Origin: Chionoecetes opilio
Lineage: Eukaryota > Arthropoda > Malacostraca > Decapoda > Majidae
NCBI GenBank assembly: GCA_016584305.1
Contig: JACEEZ010004786.1
Location: 184,041 to 248,040 of the forward strand
Length of the DNA stretch: 64,000 bases
Direction: 5' to 3'
The position numbers and the translations under genes were made by a program. The notes under the pieces are model-generated. The model saw nothing but the letters and a program-made list of their open reading frames with translations. It ran no database searches and had not been told where the DNA came from. Positions 1-11,908 of the stretch are shown here, one piece after another (within the stretch, counting starts at the first letter, position 1; each line of letters opens with the position of its first letter).

Positions 1-166
1 CACGCCTGAGGCAGACTGATCCTGCTGCTCCCGGCCACTCATGCTGCTGCCCGGCCCCACAGCCTCCACCGCAGCAACACTCTGGCCACCACACGCGACG
101 GCCGGTCGACTGACGATGTACACGAACACAGATGTGATGATACCAAGCAGCCTGGAACGGAGATTA
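1..166 (-). repeat. GC-rich duplicated segment, coding-like on minus strand
   Basis: The first ~115 bases are a diverged copy of 6276-6390; both read on the minus strand as an Ala/Gly/Ser/Gln-rich peptide sharing SVAAVEA and EQQDQS. The second copy sits just upstream (minus sense) of the zinc-finger pseudogene at 5200-6200, so this is probably a duplicated piece of the same gene family. Bases 131-166 belong to a different repeat whose intact copy is at 9225-9302. No complete gene is visible. Confidence 0.45.
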
Positions 167-2632
167 CACTGGGGAACAATTTGAAGAAAAAAAAATTGTT
201 GAGTTAGATTTTGTAGCTTATTTAGACTAAAATTGGCATGCTGATTCCAAATCTGTAGTCAGTTTTTTTTCTAGCACGTCAAGTTTTTTCTCCACAGCTT
301 ACCCTCCAGATAAGCAAAATTCCACTTGTGAGCTGTAGTAAAACTTGCCAGCTGATTACGATTTGACTCATCGAGAGCTATGTGGCAACTTGTTTGTGCA
401 GTTACAATTGAGACAGTGCGGTGAGAGGTGTGTGCAGCTCCCAATAGGTCAGTACTAACAATATCTGCAAACAGAAAGCTAGGATAGTAGGAATTAGGAG
501 GATGTGTTATGGCTTTTCTCTTAACCTTGTAACAACATACCATTGTAATTTCTATTTCGTTTTATGCTGTTTTTTTTGTTTTCAAAGCTTGTAACTATTC
601 CAGCTTAGTGTTTTATTTACATAGGTATATATTTCTTTTGTTTCAGATCATGTCTGATCCTGCTACGTCTCGTCGTAAATGCCTAAACAACCCTGACTCC
701 TTCTGCTATATATGTGGTAGTTTCACCATTCCAAGTCAGAGGGCAAGCATCAGCGTATTTGTCAAACAAGCATATTTCACATATTTTAAAGTGAAACTCG
801 GTGATCAAGACAAGCTATGGGCCCCTCACAAAGTGTGCAAGCAGTGTGTCGAGAGATTACGGATGTGGACCAAAGGAACACGTGAAAAGTTGGCATTTGG
901 TATCCCCATGGTTTGGCGAGAGCAAAAAGATCATTCCACAGACTGTTACTTTTGTTTAGTGAAAACATCAGGATTTTAACAAGAAAAATAAAAGTAAAAT
1001 AGAATATCCTAATCTACCGTCAGCTATAAGACCAATGCCTCATTCAGCTGAAATTCCAGTGCCAGTTTTCGAACAACTACCTCCTCTAGAAGATCTGAGT
1101 GATGTTGAAGAACGCCGTGACAGCAATGATGCAGATTTTGACATTCACGAGGATTCAGTTCGTAGGGGATTTGATCAGCATGAGTTGAATAATTTAGCAC
1201 GTGATTTGGGCCTATCCAAAAAAGCTTCAGAAATACTAGCATCAAGACTGAACGAGAAAAACATACTTGAACAAGGAGTGAAGGTATCATACTTTCGAAC
1301 CAGAGAAAGTACATTTCTGCAGTACTTTCGAAGTGCCAGCGGTTTTGTGTTTTGCCATAACATTCCTGGTTTACTGAAGGAATTAGGGCTTTCAATCTAC
1401 AATCCAAATGAATGGCGATTGTTTATTGATAGCTCAAAGCGGAGCTTGAAGTGTGTCCTTCTACACAATGGCAATTTGTTTGGCGCAGTCCCTATTGGGC
1501 ATTCGGTCTGTCTTCGTGAAGAATATGGAGATGTAAAGAGAGTCATTGAGTTATTGCAATATGACAAACACAATTGGATCATCTGTGTTGACCTAAAAAT
1601 GGTGTCCTTCCTTCTTGGTCAACAACGTGGATACACAAAGTATCCCTGCTTTCTCTGTATGTGGGATAGCAGAGCTCAAGAGAAGCATTGGGTCAGACGA
1701 ATTGGCCTCCGAGATCTGATCTTAAACCTGGAGATCCTAACATTGTACATGAGCCACTTGTTGACAGGAAGAAAATAATATTCCCACCTCTGCACATAAA
1801 AAACTAGGTCTCATGAAACAATTTGTAAAAGCATTGTCAAACTGATGGCGACTGTTTGAAGTACATCATCTTGGCATTTCCTGGACTGTCAATTGAAAAA
1901 ATCAAGGCCGGTGTGTTTGATGGTCCACAAATTCGACAGCTCATCAAAGATGAACATTTCAACGGTACTATGTCAGACCTTGAAAAGAATGCTTGGCTAT
2001 CATTCAAAGACGTCGTCAAGAACTTTTCTTGGAAATACACGTGCAAGTAATTACACAGAAATTGTTCAGAAACTATTGGAGAGCTACAAAGTGCTTGGTT
2101 GCAACATGAGTATTAAAGTACATTTTTTGCATAGCCATCTTGTCAACTTTCCGGAAAATCTTGGTGCTGCTAGCGACGAGCAAGGTGAACGATTTCACAA
2201 GATTTGAAGGTTATGGAAGAACGTTACCAGGGTAGATGGGATGTGCATATGATGGCTGACTATTGTTGGAGCATCAAACGCGATAGTCCTCAAGTTGAAC
2301 ACTCCAGACAAAGCTACAAACGTAAATTTTTACCTTAACCTGCACACAATTATAGCCTTATCCTTTCTAAAAACATGATAATGTTAAATAAACATTATAT
2401 TCATGCCTATTTCTTTCATTTTTCATTGTATGTTAACATTTGCAACTTTTTATAAAATAAGCACTGTTACTGTTATGTACAGTATTTTTCATATTTTTTA
2501 AGAAAACGAAAATCCTACAGTTCAAAAACTTGACGTGATAGAGAAAAACTGAGATCAGTTTTGGATTCAGCACCCAAAAATTACTTAATAACAAGTGTCA
2601 GACCTAACTCAACAAAAATTTGTTCCCCAGTG
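167..2632 (+). mobile_element. CACTA (EnSpm/CMC)-like DNA transposon, decayed
   Basis: The 2466-bp element has inverted ends: left CACTGGGGAACAA, right TTGTTCCCCAGTG, with similarity continuing inward (GTTGAGTTAG on both sides). It is bounded by TTA at 164-166 and 2633-2635. A paralogous site at 9225-9302 carries the flanks joined with a single TTA, so this is a true insertion with a 3-bp target duplication. CACTG termini and a 3-bp duplication are hallmarks of the CACTA/EnSpm superfamily. The superfamily call is inferred from the ends, not from a recognised catalytic domain. Confidence 0.75.
650..2338 (+). pseudogene. Transposon protein pseudogene inside the CACTA-like element
   Basis: Reading frames run from ATG at 650 to a stop near 2338, broken by frameshifts near 975, 1735 and 2200 and by smaller defects around 1800-2050. 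The N-terminal part has paired cysteines (CYICG, CKQC, CYFC) suggesting zinc binding. The middle has KYPCFLC, and the end has the conserved-looking VHFLHSH, EQGERFH and MADYCW. I recall this protein as a repetitive, unnamed family common in arthropod genomes. The transposase role is inferred from its place between the inverted ends. The ATG at 650 follows a tract ending in TTTCAG, so an upstream exon is possible. Not functional as it stands. Confidence 0.65.
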
Positions 2633-2956
2633 TTATTTATTAACTAAAGATCCAGGCGTGGTGTGTCTAACAGACTCAATGCTTAGAAGACCAAGTGTTG
2701 ATAAGTAATAACTACAACATGTGCAGAAGGGACAGAAGTGGTGGAGTTATGATAAGGACAAAATATAAGGGTGAAAGTATAAACAAAGTGGAGTATGGAG
2801 AAGGAAGAGCTGCAATAGTGAGTGTACCAATAGAAGTCACAACTAGAAAACAAGACTATAGGGGGCGACCCTACCCCCCAAAAAACAAAGACTTGGAGGA
2901 AGGAAGAACATGAGAAAGTACTAGAGGATACCTTGAGAAGTACTGAAGGGTACATT

Positions 2957-3365
2957 TCGCCATGTTAGGAAAAATGTTCTTATTTTACCTTATTTTAGGG
3001 TTATTTAAGGGTTTATTTAGGTTGCTTGTAGCTGCCTAAGTGTCTACAGTTACCTTGTGCACTGTCCTGTAGCCGACAATCCACGGGAAATGGGTCAAAA
3101 CAGCTAAAATACACGAGTTTCGGCAAAAAGTATCAAAATATTTCCCGATTCTATACGCCATGTTAGGAAAAATGTTCTTATTTTACCTTATTTTAGGGTT
3201 ATTTAAGGGTTTATTTATGTTGCCTGTATACCTGTAGCTGCCTAAGTGTCTACAGTTACCTTGTGCACTGTCCTGTAGCCGTTAGTCCTGTAGAAATTGG
3301 TCAAAATAGCTAAAATAACGGACTGTTTTGCTCGCCGTCAAGTTTCTGGGTCCAAACCAAACAGC
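2957..3365. repeat. ~200-bp tandem-duplicated repeat, further copy at 9301-9636
   Basis: The stretch beginning GCCATGTTAGGAAAAATG occurs at 2957 and again at 3158, each followed by the same ~150 bases ending CCTTGTGCACTGTCCTGTAG. A third, single copy lies at 9301-9636. No coding potential is seen. Confidence 0.7.
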
Positions 3366-3394
3366 TGATTACAAAGTCAGTGCCAGCCACTTGC

Positions 3395-3595
3395 TCTCTT
3401 TATTCTCTCTCTCCCTTCCTCTCTCTTTATTCTCTCTCTCTCCCTTCCTCTCTCTTTATTCTCTCTCCCTTCCTCTCTTTATTCTCTCTCTCTCCCTTAC
3501 TCTCTTTATTCTCTCTCCCTTCCCTTCTCTCTTTCTTCCCTCTCTCTCTTTCTCTCTTTTTCATCATTCCTTTCTACTCTCTCATTCCTTCTGTA
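3395..3595. repeat. CT-rich low-complexity tract
   Basis: Degenerate (CTCTCTTTATT) and (CTCTCTCCCTTC) repeats. The same tract and its flanks recur at 10746-11165. Serine/leucine reading frames here are artefacts of the repeat. Confidence 0.85.
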
Positions 3596-3778
3596 TTGAC
3601 ATATACTTGCAGCTACAAAGCATAAAACAACGCTGAAACAGGGTAGATTATACAGTCATGATATAAACTACTGTGTATCACTTAAAGGGTCAGACACAGC
3701 AGTAGTAATGCTATAATTCGTAATATATGGCGCCTGGCGACATTAGTGCAGGTGGCGACTTTACTGTTATCTACGGTA
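3596..3778. mobile_element. Half copy of the TACCGTAGATAACA foldback MITE family
   Basis: The segment ends in GTTATCTACGGTA and carries the family core (CATAAAACAACGCTGAAACA, GGCGCCTGGCGACATTAG). Fuller copies lie at 40888-41380 and 60380-60639, and another core fragment at about 11180-11290. Only the right end is present. Confidence 0.6.
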
Positions 3779-4036
3779 GTGATTTGCAACAAAAATGGCA
3801 AAAAAAACAACCCAGGGAAAACTCTCCCTCTAAATCATCCCAACGTTCAATTTACATACATTCAGAGATACGTACTACAAACCTGTGAGTAATTAAAACC
3901 CTATGCAGTGGTTTTCATGTATTTTTCATCCTCCAACATGTCTCAGAAGCTTTAAGAGTGTAGTCAGTCAGTCACCCAGTCAGCCAGCCAGCCAGTCAGT
4001 TGTGATGGTAATAGTAAGAACCATTGACACTACGTA

Positions 4037-4337
4037 TAGACCATTTAAGCTGATACAATATAAGCACTGTTGAGTAATATTGGCTATAAGCTGTAGAGAC
4101 CATTTAAGCTGATACAATATAGGCACTGTTGGTAATTTTGGGCTATAAGCTGTATAGACCATTTAAGCTGATACAATATAGGCACTGTTGAGTAATATTG
4201 GGCTATAAGCTGTTAAGACCAATTTAAGTGATACAATATAGGCACTGTTGAGAAATATTGGGCTATAAGCTGTATAGACCATTTAAGCTGATACAATATG
4301 GGCCCAACTGTTGAGTAATATTGGGCTATAAGCTGTA
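4037..4337. repeat. 60-bp tandem repeat, 5 copies
   Basis: The unit begins AGACCATTTAAGCTGATACA and ends GGGCTATAAGCTGTAT. Five copies differ by small indels. Non-coding. Confidence 0.85.
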
Positions 4338-5189
4338 GTGTACTTTTGTTCTTTTTGACAGTGGGTGTGTGCAGTGTTCAGTATGAAAGAGTAATGCTGA
4401 ACCAACTTTTGTTATATTGCAAGTTCAGTACAAACCCAACAAACCCGTACGTAAGTATGGGAGCTCCTGTATTTGCCTCAATGATTATTTTTGTTCAGGT
4501 GTAATACTCCAAATGTTTTTAATTCTACTCATGGTGCTTTATCTATAACTATTTCCATCGTGTTTGGGTTACTTTTCACCATTGCCATAAGGGACACTAG
4601 CTACCCCTTTTTAGGCAAATTTCTGCCTTATTGTATTAATGCCTTCATATTTAGGGGAATGTTCACACTAGTATACCATGTTTCATCTTTCCAGGTTTAC
4701 TTTGATCATTCTAGGGAAAAAAACCTGCATGAAATAGACACAGGTGTAAATATTTATAGTCTCGTTTTTTTTCAAAACTTTGTCGCACTGTCTTGTATAT
4801 TTGTAGACAATTTGACTTGTTTTTAATGCAGTTGTCATCATTTTTCCTTTTTCTGTCCTATTATGAAGAGACAGAGTAAGATTTATGCGATATTACATAT
4901 AGTGGACCTGCAGAAAATAGGTGGTAACTTATGCGTGAAAAAAGACTGTTTTTTAAGGCAATCAGCAGAGAAAAACTTTAAAACCTGGTTTACATTTTTT
5001 GAAAGTCACACCTGCATCCCAAACCCCAAACCCAACTGCTGGGGCCATTACTCCCTCACAGAACACAAGGGCACGGCTGCCACCACACATGAAAACACAC
5101 TGCCCACCACCACCACCACCCACCCATTGCCACACAGGACACATTTCCCACAGGCACGGGTACAACCACACTTGTCCACACAACACACC

Positions 5190-6205
5190 ACCTCAAAGTG
5201 GATCTTCATGTGCTGGGCAATCTCAGGCTTTGTCTTAAAAACACTTCCCTACAAATATCACACTTGAACTCCCGCAAGCCAGTGTGTCTAAAGGTGTGTT
5301 GGTTGAGTTCAGAACGGGTAAAAAAACCCTTTTCCCACACTCTAGGCATTCAGGGTTTCTTAACACCACTGGGTGTCAGGGTGTTTTCTGGTGAGTCACC
5401 CTTTGTAGAAAATCTTTTCCCACACTCTAGGGCATTCATGGTTCTTAACACCAGTGTGTTTCAGGGTGTGTTGGTGAGTCAGAACGGGTATAAAACCTTT
5501 TCCACACTCTAGGCATTCATGATTCTTAACACCCACGTGGTTTTCAGGGTGTGTTTGGTGAGTTCACCCTTTGTAGGTAAATTTTTTCCCACACTCTAAA
5601 CATTCTAATTCTTAACACCACTGTGTGTCAGGGTGTGTGCGTGAGGGAACCCATTGTAATAAATCTTTTCCCACATTCTAAACATTCATAATTCTTAACA
5701 CCACTGTGTGTCAGGGTGTGTCTGGTGAGTTCACCCTTTATAGTAAAATCTTTTCCCACACTCAGGAAATCCATGATCTTAACACCACTGTGTGTCAGGG
5801 TGTGTTTGGGTTTGAATCAAAAAACGGGTATAAAACCTTTTCCCACACTCTAGGCATTCATGATTCTTAACACCACTGTGTGTCAGGGTGTGTTGGTGAG
5901 TTCACCCTTTGTAGTAAATCTTTTCCCAACTCTAAACATTCATAATTCTTAACACCACTGTGTATCAGGGTTGTGTTTGGTGAGGGAAACCCATTGTAGT
6001 AAATCTTTTCCCACACTCTAAACAATTCATAATTATAATTCTTAACACCACTGTGTGTCAGGGGTGTTGTGGTGAGGTTAGATTTTAGAGTAAAATTTTT
6101 CCCACATTTCTAAACATTCATAATCTTAACACCACTGTGTGTCAAAGAAGTTTTCTCAAAGCCAACTTTTGCGTTTGAATGTTTGTCACACTGCTGGCAT
6201 TTCAG
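5190..6205 (-). pseudogene. C2H2 zinc-finger array pseudogene (about 11 fingers)
   Basis: On the minus strand an 84-bp unit repeats about ten times. Each unit encodes one C2H2 finger: for example HECLECGK, then THQHTLKHTGVK and the next HEC. The linker TGVKNHE/SGVKNHE corresponds to the canonical TGEKP linker. A divergent finger starts the array near 6200 (ELKCQQCDK) and another lies at about 5200-5280 (CDICREVF, then QHMKIH). Frequent one- or two-base indels (extra G, A or T in homopolymers) break the frame in almost every unit, so no long open frame survives. A functional parent gene elsewhere is likely. Assembly errors could exaggerate the decay. Confidence 0.7.
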
Positions 6206-6210
6206 CTCAC

Positions 6211-6605
6211 TGTGTGCCTTGGGGCCTGAGCTGCCTGCCCCAGGTGATTCTTTCCATCACCCCTGTGCCTCCCCACCCCTGAGGCCCCGACTGATCCTGC
6301 TGCTCCCCGGCCACTATGCTGCTGCCCGGGGCCCCACCCGCCTCCACCGCAGCAACACTTGGCCCCCCACACGCAACGGCCGGTACTGCGGAACCCTCGG
6401 GGGATTGCCGCAAGCAGAGCCGGGTCAGTGCCGGGCGGGGCCAGCCGGCTTGGACTGTGACTCAGCCACCTGCCAAAAAGTGGTGACAGTCAGCACACAG
6501 AGAGCCACGCGCTGCCCGGGCACTTGTCCTGCCTGCGGGGCCCCCCACCCTGCTTCGCCTCAATCACACCACACTTGGCAAGGCCTCCTACCTCCTTCCT
6601 CTTCC
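6211..6605 (-). repeat. GC-rich segment next to the zinc-finger pseudogene
   Basis: GC-rich sequence in an otherwise AT-rich window, directly upstream (minus sense) of the zinc-finger array. Its part 6276-6390 is duplicated at 1-115. It may be the N-terminal exon region of the same decayed gene; no complete exon can be drawn. Confidence 0.4.
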
Positions 6606-8761
6606 TGAAAGGGAGGTGAATAACTGGACTAATAGGGTGAATAAACGTTGTTTATGAAATTGAATGATGAGGAGGCAGAGACAAGACTTGAAAATGAAGT
6701 GGAAGAAGTAGTAAAATTTGGGCCTTATGCCCGAAGGAAGAGATAGAGCCATCAAAAAAGGGTTGAAGTGCAGACTGCAACCCAGGAGATCCTGGCGGAG
6801 AGCCCCTTTTTGGCCGAGGTCAACGGATTGATGACAGGGAGGGGATTGCAAAACAAACCGTCAAGGAAGAGGAAAGGAAAGGAAAGAGGAAGTAAGGCAG
6901 AAAATGACAAAAAACAGAGGAAGAGAAAGCAGCATGTTTTTTAAGGGTTAGTAGTGCCGACCGGGGGTAATCTGGTCCTTCCAACGGACCGGTTTATTCG
7001 GACCCCCATTTTGCTTTGGTGTTTGTTTTCAATATAAATAAGAGTGTAACAGTTTTGAATAGCCCCGTGTAAAACAACCATTTTAAATTTCTAGTATTAA
7101 TATGATATAAATATCGAATTTTGTAAGAACCCAGAAACCCAAAATAGAAATGAGTAAAATGACAGCAAAAAAAAGTGTGGCAAAGTTGTTTACAAAATCA
7201 GCTGATTTGGCGAACTTTTATGGGATTCAAATACCAGACTGAGTACATTCTTGTAAATAAGCGTATATTTTGTGTCTTTTCCTCTACTTTAACATGAAAA
7301 TATCAAAAATGCTCTATCTTGTCTCATTTTCGTATGATCAATGCTCAGTTTGGATCCGTATTTAAACCCCGGTGACAAAACTCTCGTGGGGTAAAATTTG
7401 GGCCAGTGTAATTTTACCCCTCACGCATATCACGATGAGGATTAACTGCTTATTTGCACTTGTTTCTTTGTTTCAGATTGTTGAATGCTAATATGGAATT
7501 AGTTTTAAAGGGGGCTGGTATTATAAATTAAGAGTAAATTTTTACTCAAGGACCCGAATTCTCTACACAATTGGGAGAATGATTTCTGTTTACCTTAATG
7601 ATACGGTAAATGTGCAGTTTCAACCAATAATTTTCCTATAAACCAATACTCTCCTGACATAAACCTGGGGGGCTATGCCCACCCATACCTCCCTGCTAGT
7701 TAACTAACCTAACATGGGGATTTATTAAATAACCTAACGGTATTATTTTACATTTTGGACCGAAATTCCCTACACAATTGGGAGTGTGGTTCTGTTTACC
7801 TTATTTAAATTTTAGGAAACATTTTTTTCTATGAGTTTTCCCTCGCAAATCATTACTTTCGAGATAATGACATGTTCATAGGGAGGCGAGAGCCAAGTGT
7901 TTACGTGCGCCTGACTCTTCTTCCTCTTGTGACCTGAAACGCCTCCCCGTTTTTCCCTTTTCGCGGACACTTTTTAATGCAGATTTGACATTAGTTTGGA
8001 GGTTAAAAAAAGGTGTGTTAGGTTAGGTTAGTGAGTCAAAAGGTGGGTTTAGGTTAGTTTAATTTTCATATCTCCTATACACTCGGATCTCCTTCCTATT
8101 AAAAACATCTTATATCTCCGAAAGAAGTGCATTGTGACGGAAGCTCATAGAGAGAAGGTTTCCTAGAATCCAATATGATAAACAGAAAAACCCTACTCCC
8201 CAAATTTTGTAGGGAATTTTTGGCCCTAGTGTAAAGTATTACTAAATTAAGTAACAATGCTTAGAAATTATAAAAAAAAAACTAACATAAAACCTAGAAA
8301 AAGAAAAAAGACTAGGAACTCAAAGACTGGAACCCCAAACGTGTGCGTGTTGGTCATCTTTTCCGCCTCCCAGAGCATGTGAAGAAAGCTCACATAATGT
8401 TTGATAGTGTCCATGGGCATGGTATGGGAATGTTGTTTAAGTTTTTGGAGGTTGTCAAATTTTTTAAAAAATTTTTTTTTTTTTTTTTATATATATATAT
8501 GACCAATTTACCCAGAGTTAGGTCCGATTACCCCATTTAGTTGTAACAATGCGGTCCGCACTTTGCAGTGTATTGTAACAGAGCTATAATGGAAATTTGT
8601 TCAAACTTTAATGACATATAGGTAGTGACCCTTTCCTATGATTGTATTAACTTTTTGTTTGTTTATTTCAATAGATATGGAAACTAGATCAAAGTTTGTC
8701 AAAACCAGGACCAAATTACCCCGGTCGGCACTATTAGATGAATGGCTGAGAAAATTATATA
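6606..8761. other. No gene seen; scattered repeats
   Basis: AT-rich sequence without a convincing exon. The portion 7550-7700 (ATTGGGAG, CAGTTTCAACCAATA, CCCACCCATACCTC) recurs in altered form at 40020-40200 and near 63780-63840, so it is an interspersed repeat. Short GGTTAGGTTA runs occur near 8015-8060. Confidence 0.5.
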
Positions 8762-9113
8762 CAGTAAAACCTCTCATATTGGGACTAATTGGGCCAAGGA
8801 GTGGTCCGAGTAATGCAAGGATCCGAATAATGGGGGGATTATATATGGGGGGATAGGTATAAAAAAAAAAAAATAGTAATAAATAAATAAAAAGAATCTA
8901 GTTGTATATACTGTATTAGGTAGGAAATTTCGCCCACTAAAAAAAATAATTCTATGTGTATAGTATATTAGCTAGGAAATTTCGACCCCTAAAAAAAAAA
9001 AAAAATTCTGTGTAATAGTATATTAGTTAGGAAATTTTGACCCCTATAAAAACCAAATAAAAAAAAAAAAAATTCTAGGTGTATATATTAGCTAGGAAAT
9101 TTTGACCCCCCCC

Positions 9114-9156
<43 letters not shown>

Positions 9157-9199
9157 GGAGGTTGGAACAATGAGGGTCCGAATACGAGAGGTTTTACTG
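8762..9199. mobile_element. Tc1/mariner (Tigger-like) MITE, 438 bp
   Basis: Left end CAGTAAAACCTCTCATATT and right end AATACGAGAGGTTTTACTG are inverted, flanked by TA at 8760-8761 and 9200-9201. The interior is a degenerate ~70-bp tandem repeat (TAGGAAATTTCGACCCC) and long A tracts. No coding sequence. Confidence 0.75.
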
Positions 9200-9224
9200 T
9201 ATCAAGAAAAAAGACTGAAGGAAA

Positions 9225-9302
9225 ATGTGATACCAAGCAGCCTGGAACAGAGATTATTTATTAACTAAGGATCCAGGCGTGGTGTGTCTAACAGACTCCA
9301 TG
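9225..9302. other. Paralogous empty site of the CACTA-like element
   Basis: Matches the left flank (131-166) and right flank (2633-2685) of the CACTA-like element joined at one TTA (AGAGATTATTTATTAACTAA). It shows the repeat before insertion and fixes the element boundaries. Confidence 0.85.
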
Positions 9303-9636
9303 CACTGTCCTGTAGCCGACAATCCACGGGAAATGGGTCAAAACAACTAAAATACACGACTGTTTCGGCAAAAAGTATCAAAATATTACCCATTCTTTAC
9401 GCCATGTTAGGAAAATGTTCTTATTTTAGGGTTATTTAAGGGTTTATTTAGGTTGCCTGTATACCTGTAGATGCCTAAGTGTCTACAGTTACCTTGTGCA
9501 CTGTCCTGTAGCCGTTAGTCCTGTAGAAATTGGTCAAAAAAGCTAAAATAACGGACTGTTTTGCTCGCCGTCCGGTTTCTGGGTCCAAACCAAACAGCTG
9601 ATTTCAAAGTCACTGCCAGCCACTTGCTCTCTTTAT
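9301..9636. repeat. Third copy of the 2957-3365 repeat
   Basis: Near-identical to 3050-3415, including GTTTCTGGGTCCAAACCAAA and CAGCCACTTGCTCTCTTTA, then interrupted by the foldback element at 9637. Confidence 0.75.
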
Positions 9637-10745
9637 GGGGAGTTTTCTAATAAGCTCACGCTCAAGCCTGTCTCTCAGGCTCTCACATCCTCAGCACTTT
9701 CAGGCTGAATGATCTATCATTTACCGTAAATTCTCTGTACTTTTTTGGACATCAGAATTACCCTTAAATACAAAAAACTGAAACAGTTCTTAATAAAAAA
9801 TGTAGTTTATCATTTTATTTGTCTGCACTTGGTGAAAATATTGGCAAAACAATTGAATATTTGAAAACTCAATCTTTAAAAATCGTCTTTTCATAAAAAA
9901 AACACAAGTCAGCAGAAGAGGCTTCAGGAAATATCTACTTGTATGTAAGCATTCATGAGTACCTTTTTTGGGTGTAATGTCTCTCTTGCGACGAACATTT
10001 AACCAAGAAGTAATTTAAGTGCTTGGCACCTCAACAAACAGTCCGGATGGAAGACAGTTTGAGAGCGTTTGTTTACTATTTCCGTCTCGAAAGACGAAAG
10101 TCTCCTTTATGTGGGAAACGGTATGGGGAGCGGATGCCACGAATATTCCAGTAGAGGATAGAGAGTGTGATGAGATAAGCGGGTGATAATAGTTAGGATG
10201 ACAGTTTCTGGTATTGAGGAGTTAGGAGTATCAGAGTATGAGCGTGAGGTAAGGAGCGGGGGCGCTGTGCTGAGTTCCTACCCGTGTGGTTTTCTACAGG
10301 GAAAGGGGGATGATACAGATCCTGCCGGCGGGGTGGTTTCTGTGGAGATGCTGAAACGCCACACTCTGTTTGGTTAAATGTTCGTCGCAAGACAGACAGA
10401 CACACCCCAAAAAAGGTACTCAGTGAATGCTTACATACAAGTAGATATTTCCTGAGCCTCATTCTGCTTTAACTTGCGTTTTTTTATGAAAAGACGATTT
10501 TTTTAAAAATTGAGTTTTCAAATATTCAATTGTTTTGCCAATATTTTCACCCAAGTGCAGACAAATAAAAATGATAAACTACATTTTTTATTAAGAACTG
10601 TTTCAGTTGTTGTATTGAAGGGTAATTCTGATAGTCCCAAAGAAGTACCCGGGAATTACGGTAAATGATAGATCATTCAGCCTGAAAAATGCTGAGGATG
10701 TGAGATGCGCGAGGGACATCTGGCGGCTTAGCTTTGAAAATCCCC
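9637..10745. mobile_element. Long-TIR foldback element, 1.1 kb
   Basis: Arms 9637-10008 and 10375-10745 are inverted copies of each other (for example GTAAATGATAGATCATTCAG at the right arm matches the left arm reversed). Ends are GGGGA...TCCCC. The element splits a repeat whose uninterrupted copy is at about 3412 (CTCTCTTTATTCTCTC), so at most an AT dinucleotide was duplicated. The ~365-bp interior has a short open frame of no recognisable family. Confidence 0.75.
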
Positions 10746-11165
10746 ATTCTCTCTCTCTCTTACTGTCTCTTCCCCCCCTTCCTCTCTCTTTTTCTCTCTC
10801 TCTCCCCTACTCTCTCTTTTTTCTCTCTCTCCCTCCTCTCTCTTTATTCTCTCTCCCTTCCTCTCTTTATTCCCTCCCTTCCCTCCTTTCTCTCTTTATT
10901 CTCTCTCTCTTCCTTCCTCTCTTATTCTCTCTCTCCCTTCCTCTCTTTATTCCTCCCTTCCTCTCTTTTTTCTCTCTCTCCCTTCCTCTCCTCTTTATTC
11001 TCTCTCTCCCTTCCTCTCTCTTTATTCTCTCTCTCCCTTCCTCTCTTCCCTCCCTTCCTCTCTTCCCTCCCTTCCTCTGCCTTCCCTTCTCTCTTTCTTC
11101 CCTCTCTCTCTTTCTCTCTTTTTCATCATTCCTTTCTCTCTACTCTCTCTCTCTCTCTCATTCCT
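10746..11165. repeat. CT-rich low-complexity tract
   Basis: Continuation of the split repeat: CT-rich units like those at 3395-3595 but about twice as long. Apparent Leu/Ser/Phe proteins here are repeat artefacts. Confidence 0.85.
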
Positions 11166-11298
11166 TCTGTATTGACATATACTTGCAGCTACAAAGCATA
11201 AAACAACGCTGAAACAGGGTAGATTATACAGTCATGATATAAACTACTGTGTATCATCTTCAGTGGCACAGACACAGCAGTAGTGAGGCTATCATTCC

Positions 11299-11846
11299 TT
11301 ATAGGCCTCTTCCATTTGCGACATTTCAAGAACCAGTTCACGGAACCCAAGAATTCAGGCGTTCCATTTGCGCACGAAAACCTGGGTCCGAGGCAAAGCG
11401 CGTAGTAACTCAGCAAAACCCTTGAACTTCCTCTACCCACATCCATTGGTGGGTAGCTTGGGTAGAGTTTTCAGTTCATAACAAACAATGGTCGCCTTGG
11501 GCCCTATTTCTCTTATCGTGAAGGGTTTTCCGCATGCACGAGTCGGAGAGGATGTCAGACGGCATAAAAGAGGCATACATGGCTGGTGGAGGCCATGCGT
11601 TCCCGCGATCTTAAACTTGATATGATCCCTTCACATAGCAGCTAGCTGAGTTATATCTCGTTATCTCTCTCTCTCGTTATCTCTCTCTCTCTCTCGGTAT
11701 CTCTCTCTCTCTTAAATTGCCTCGCCAGCTGAGTATGTTTGTAAAAAAACAACGGGGTTTTTGCGTTCCATTTGTGACACGCGAACCCAACCCTGAACTG
11801 AAAGAACTGGTTCATGCAACTTGGGCACAAATGGAAGAGGCCTTAA
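11299..11846. mobile_element. TIR element with ends AGGCCTCTTCCATTTG
   Basis: The left end TAGGCCTCTTCCATTTGCG is inverted at the right as CAAATGGAAGAGGCCTTA. Internal homology continues (GAACCAGTTCA against TGAACCAGTTC). The target duplication is not clear and no transposase is present. Confidence 0.55.
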
Positions 11847-11908
11847 AGGTCTCACGGCCTCTTGTAGCTTCCTTATGTCTTATGTTCGTACAACACAACA
11901 ATGGTCTT

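Noticed and set aside
10700..11212. Leu/Ser/Phe-rich open frames of 150-170 residues
   Set aside because: Pure CT-rich low-complexity sequence, with no start context or conserved motif.
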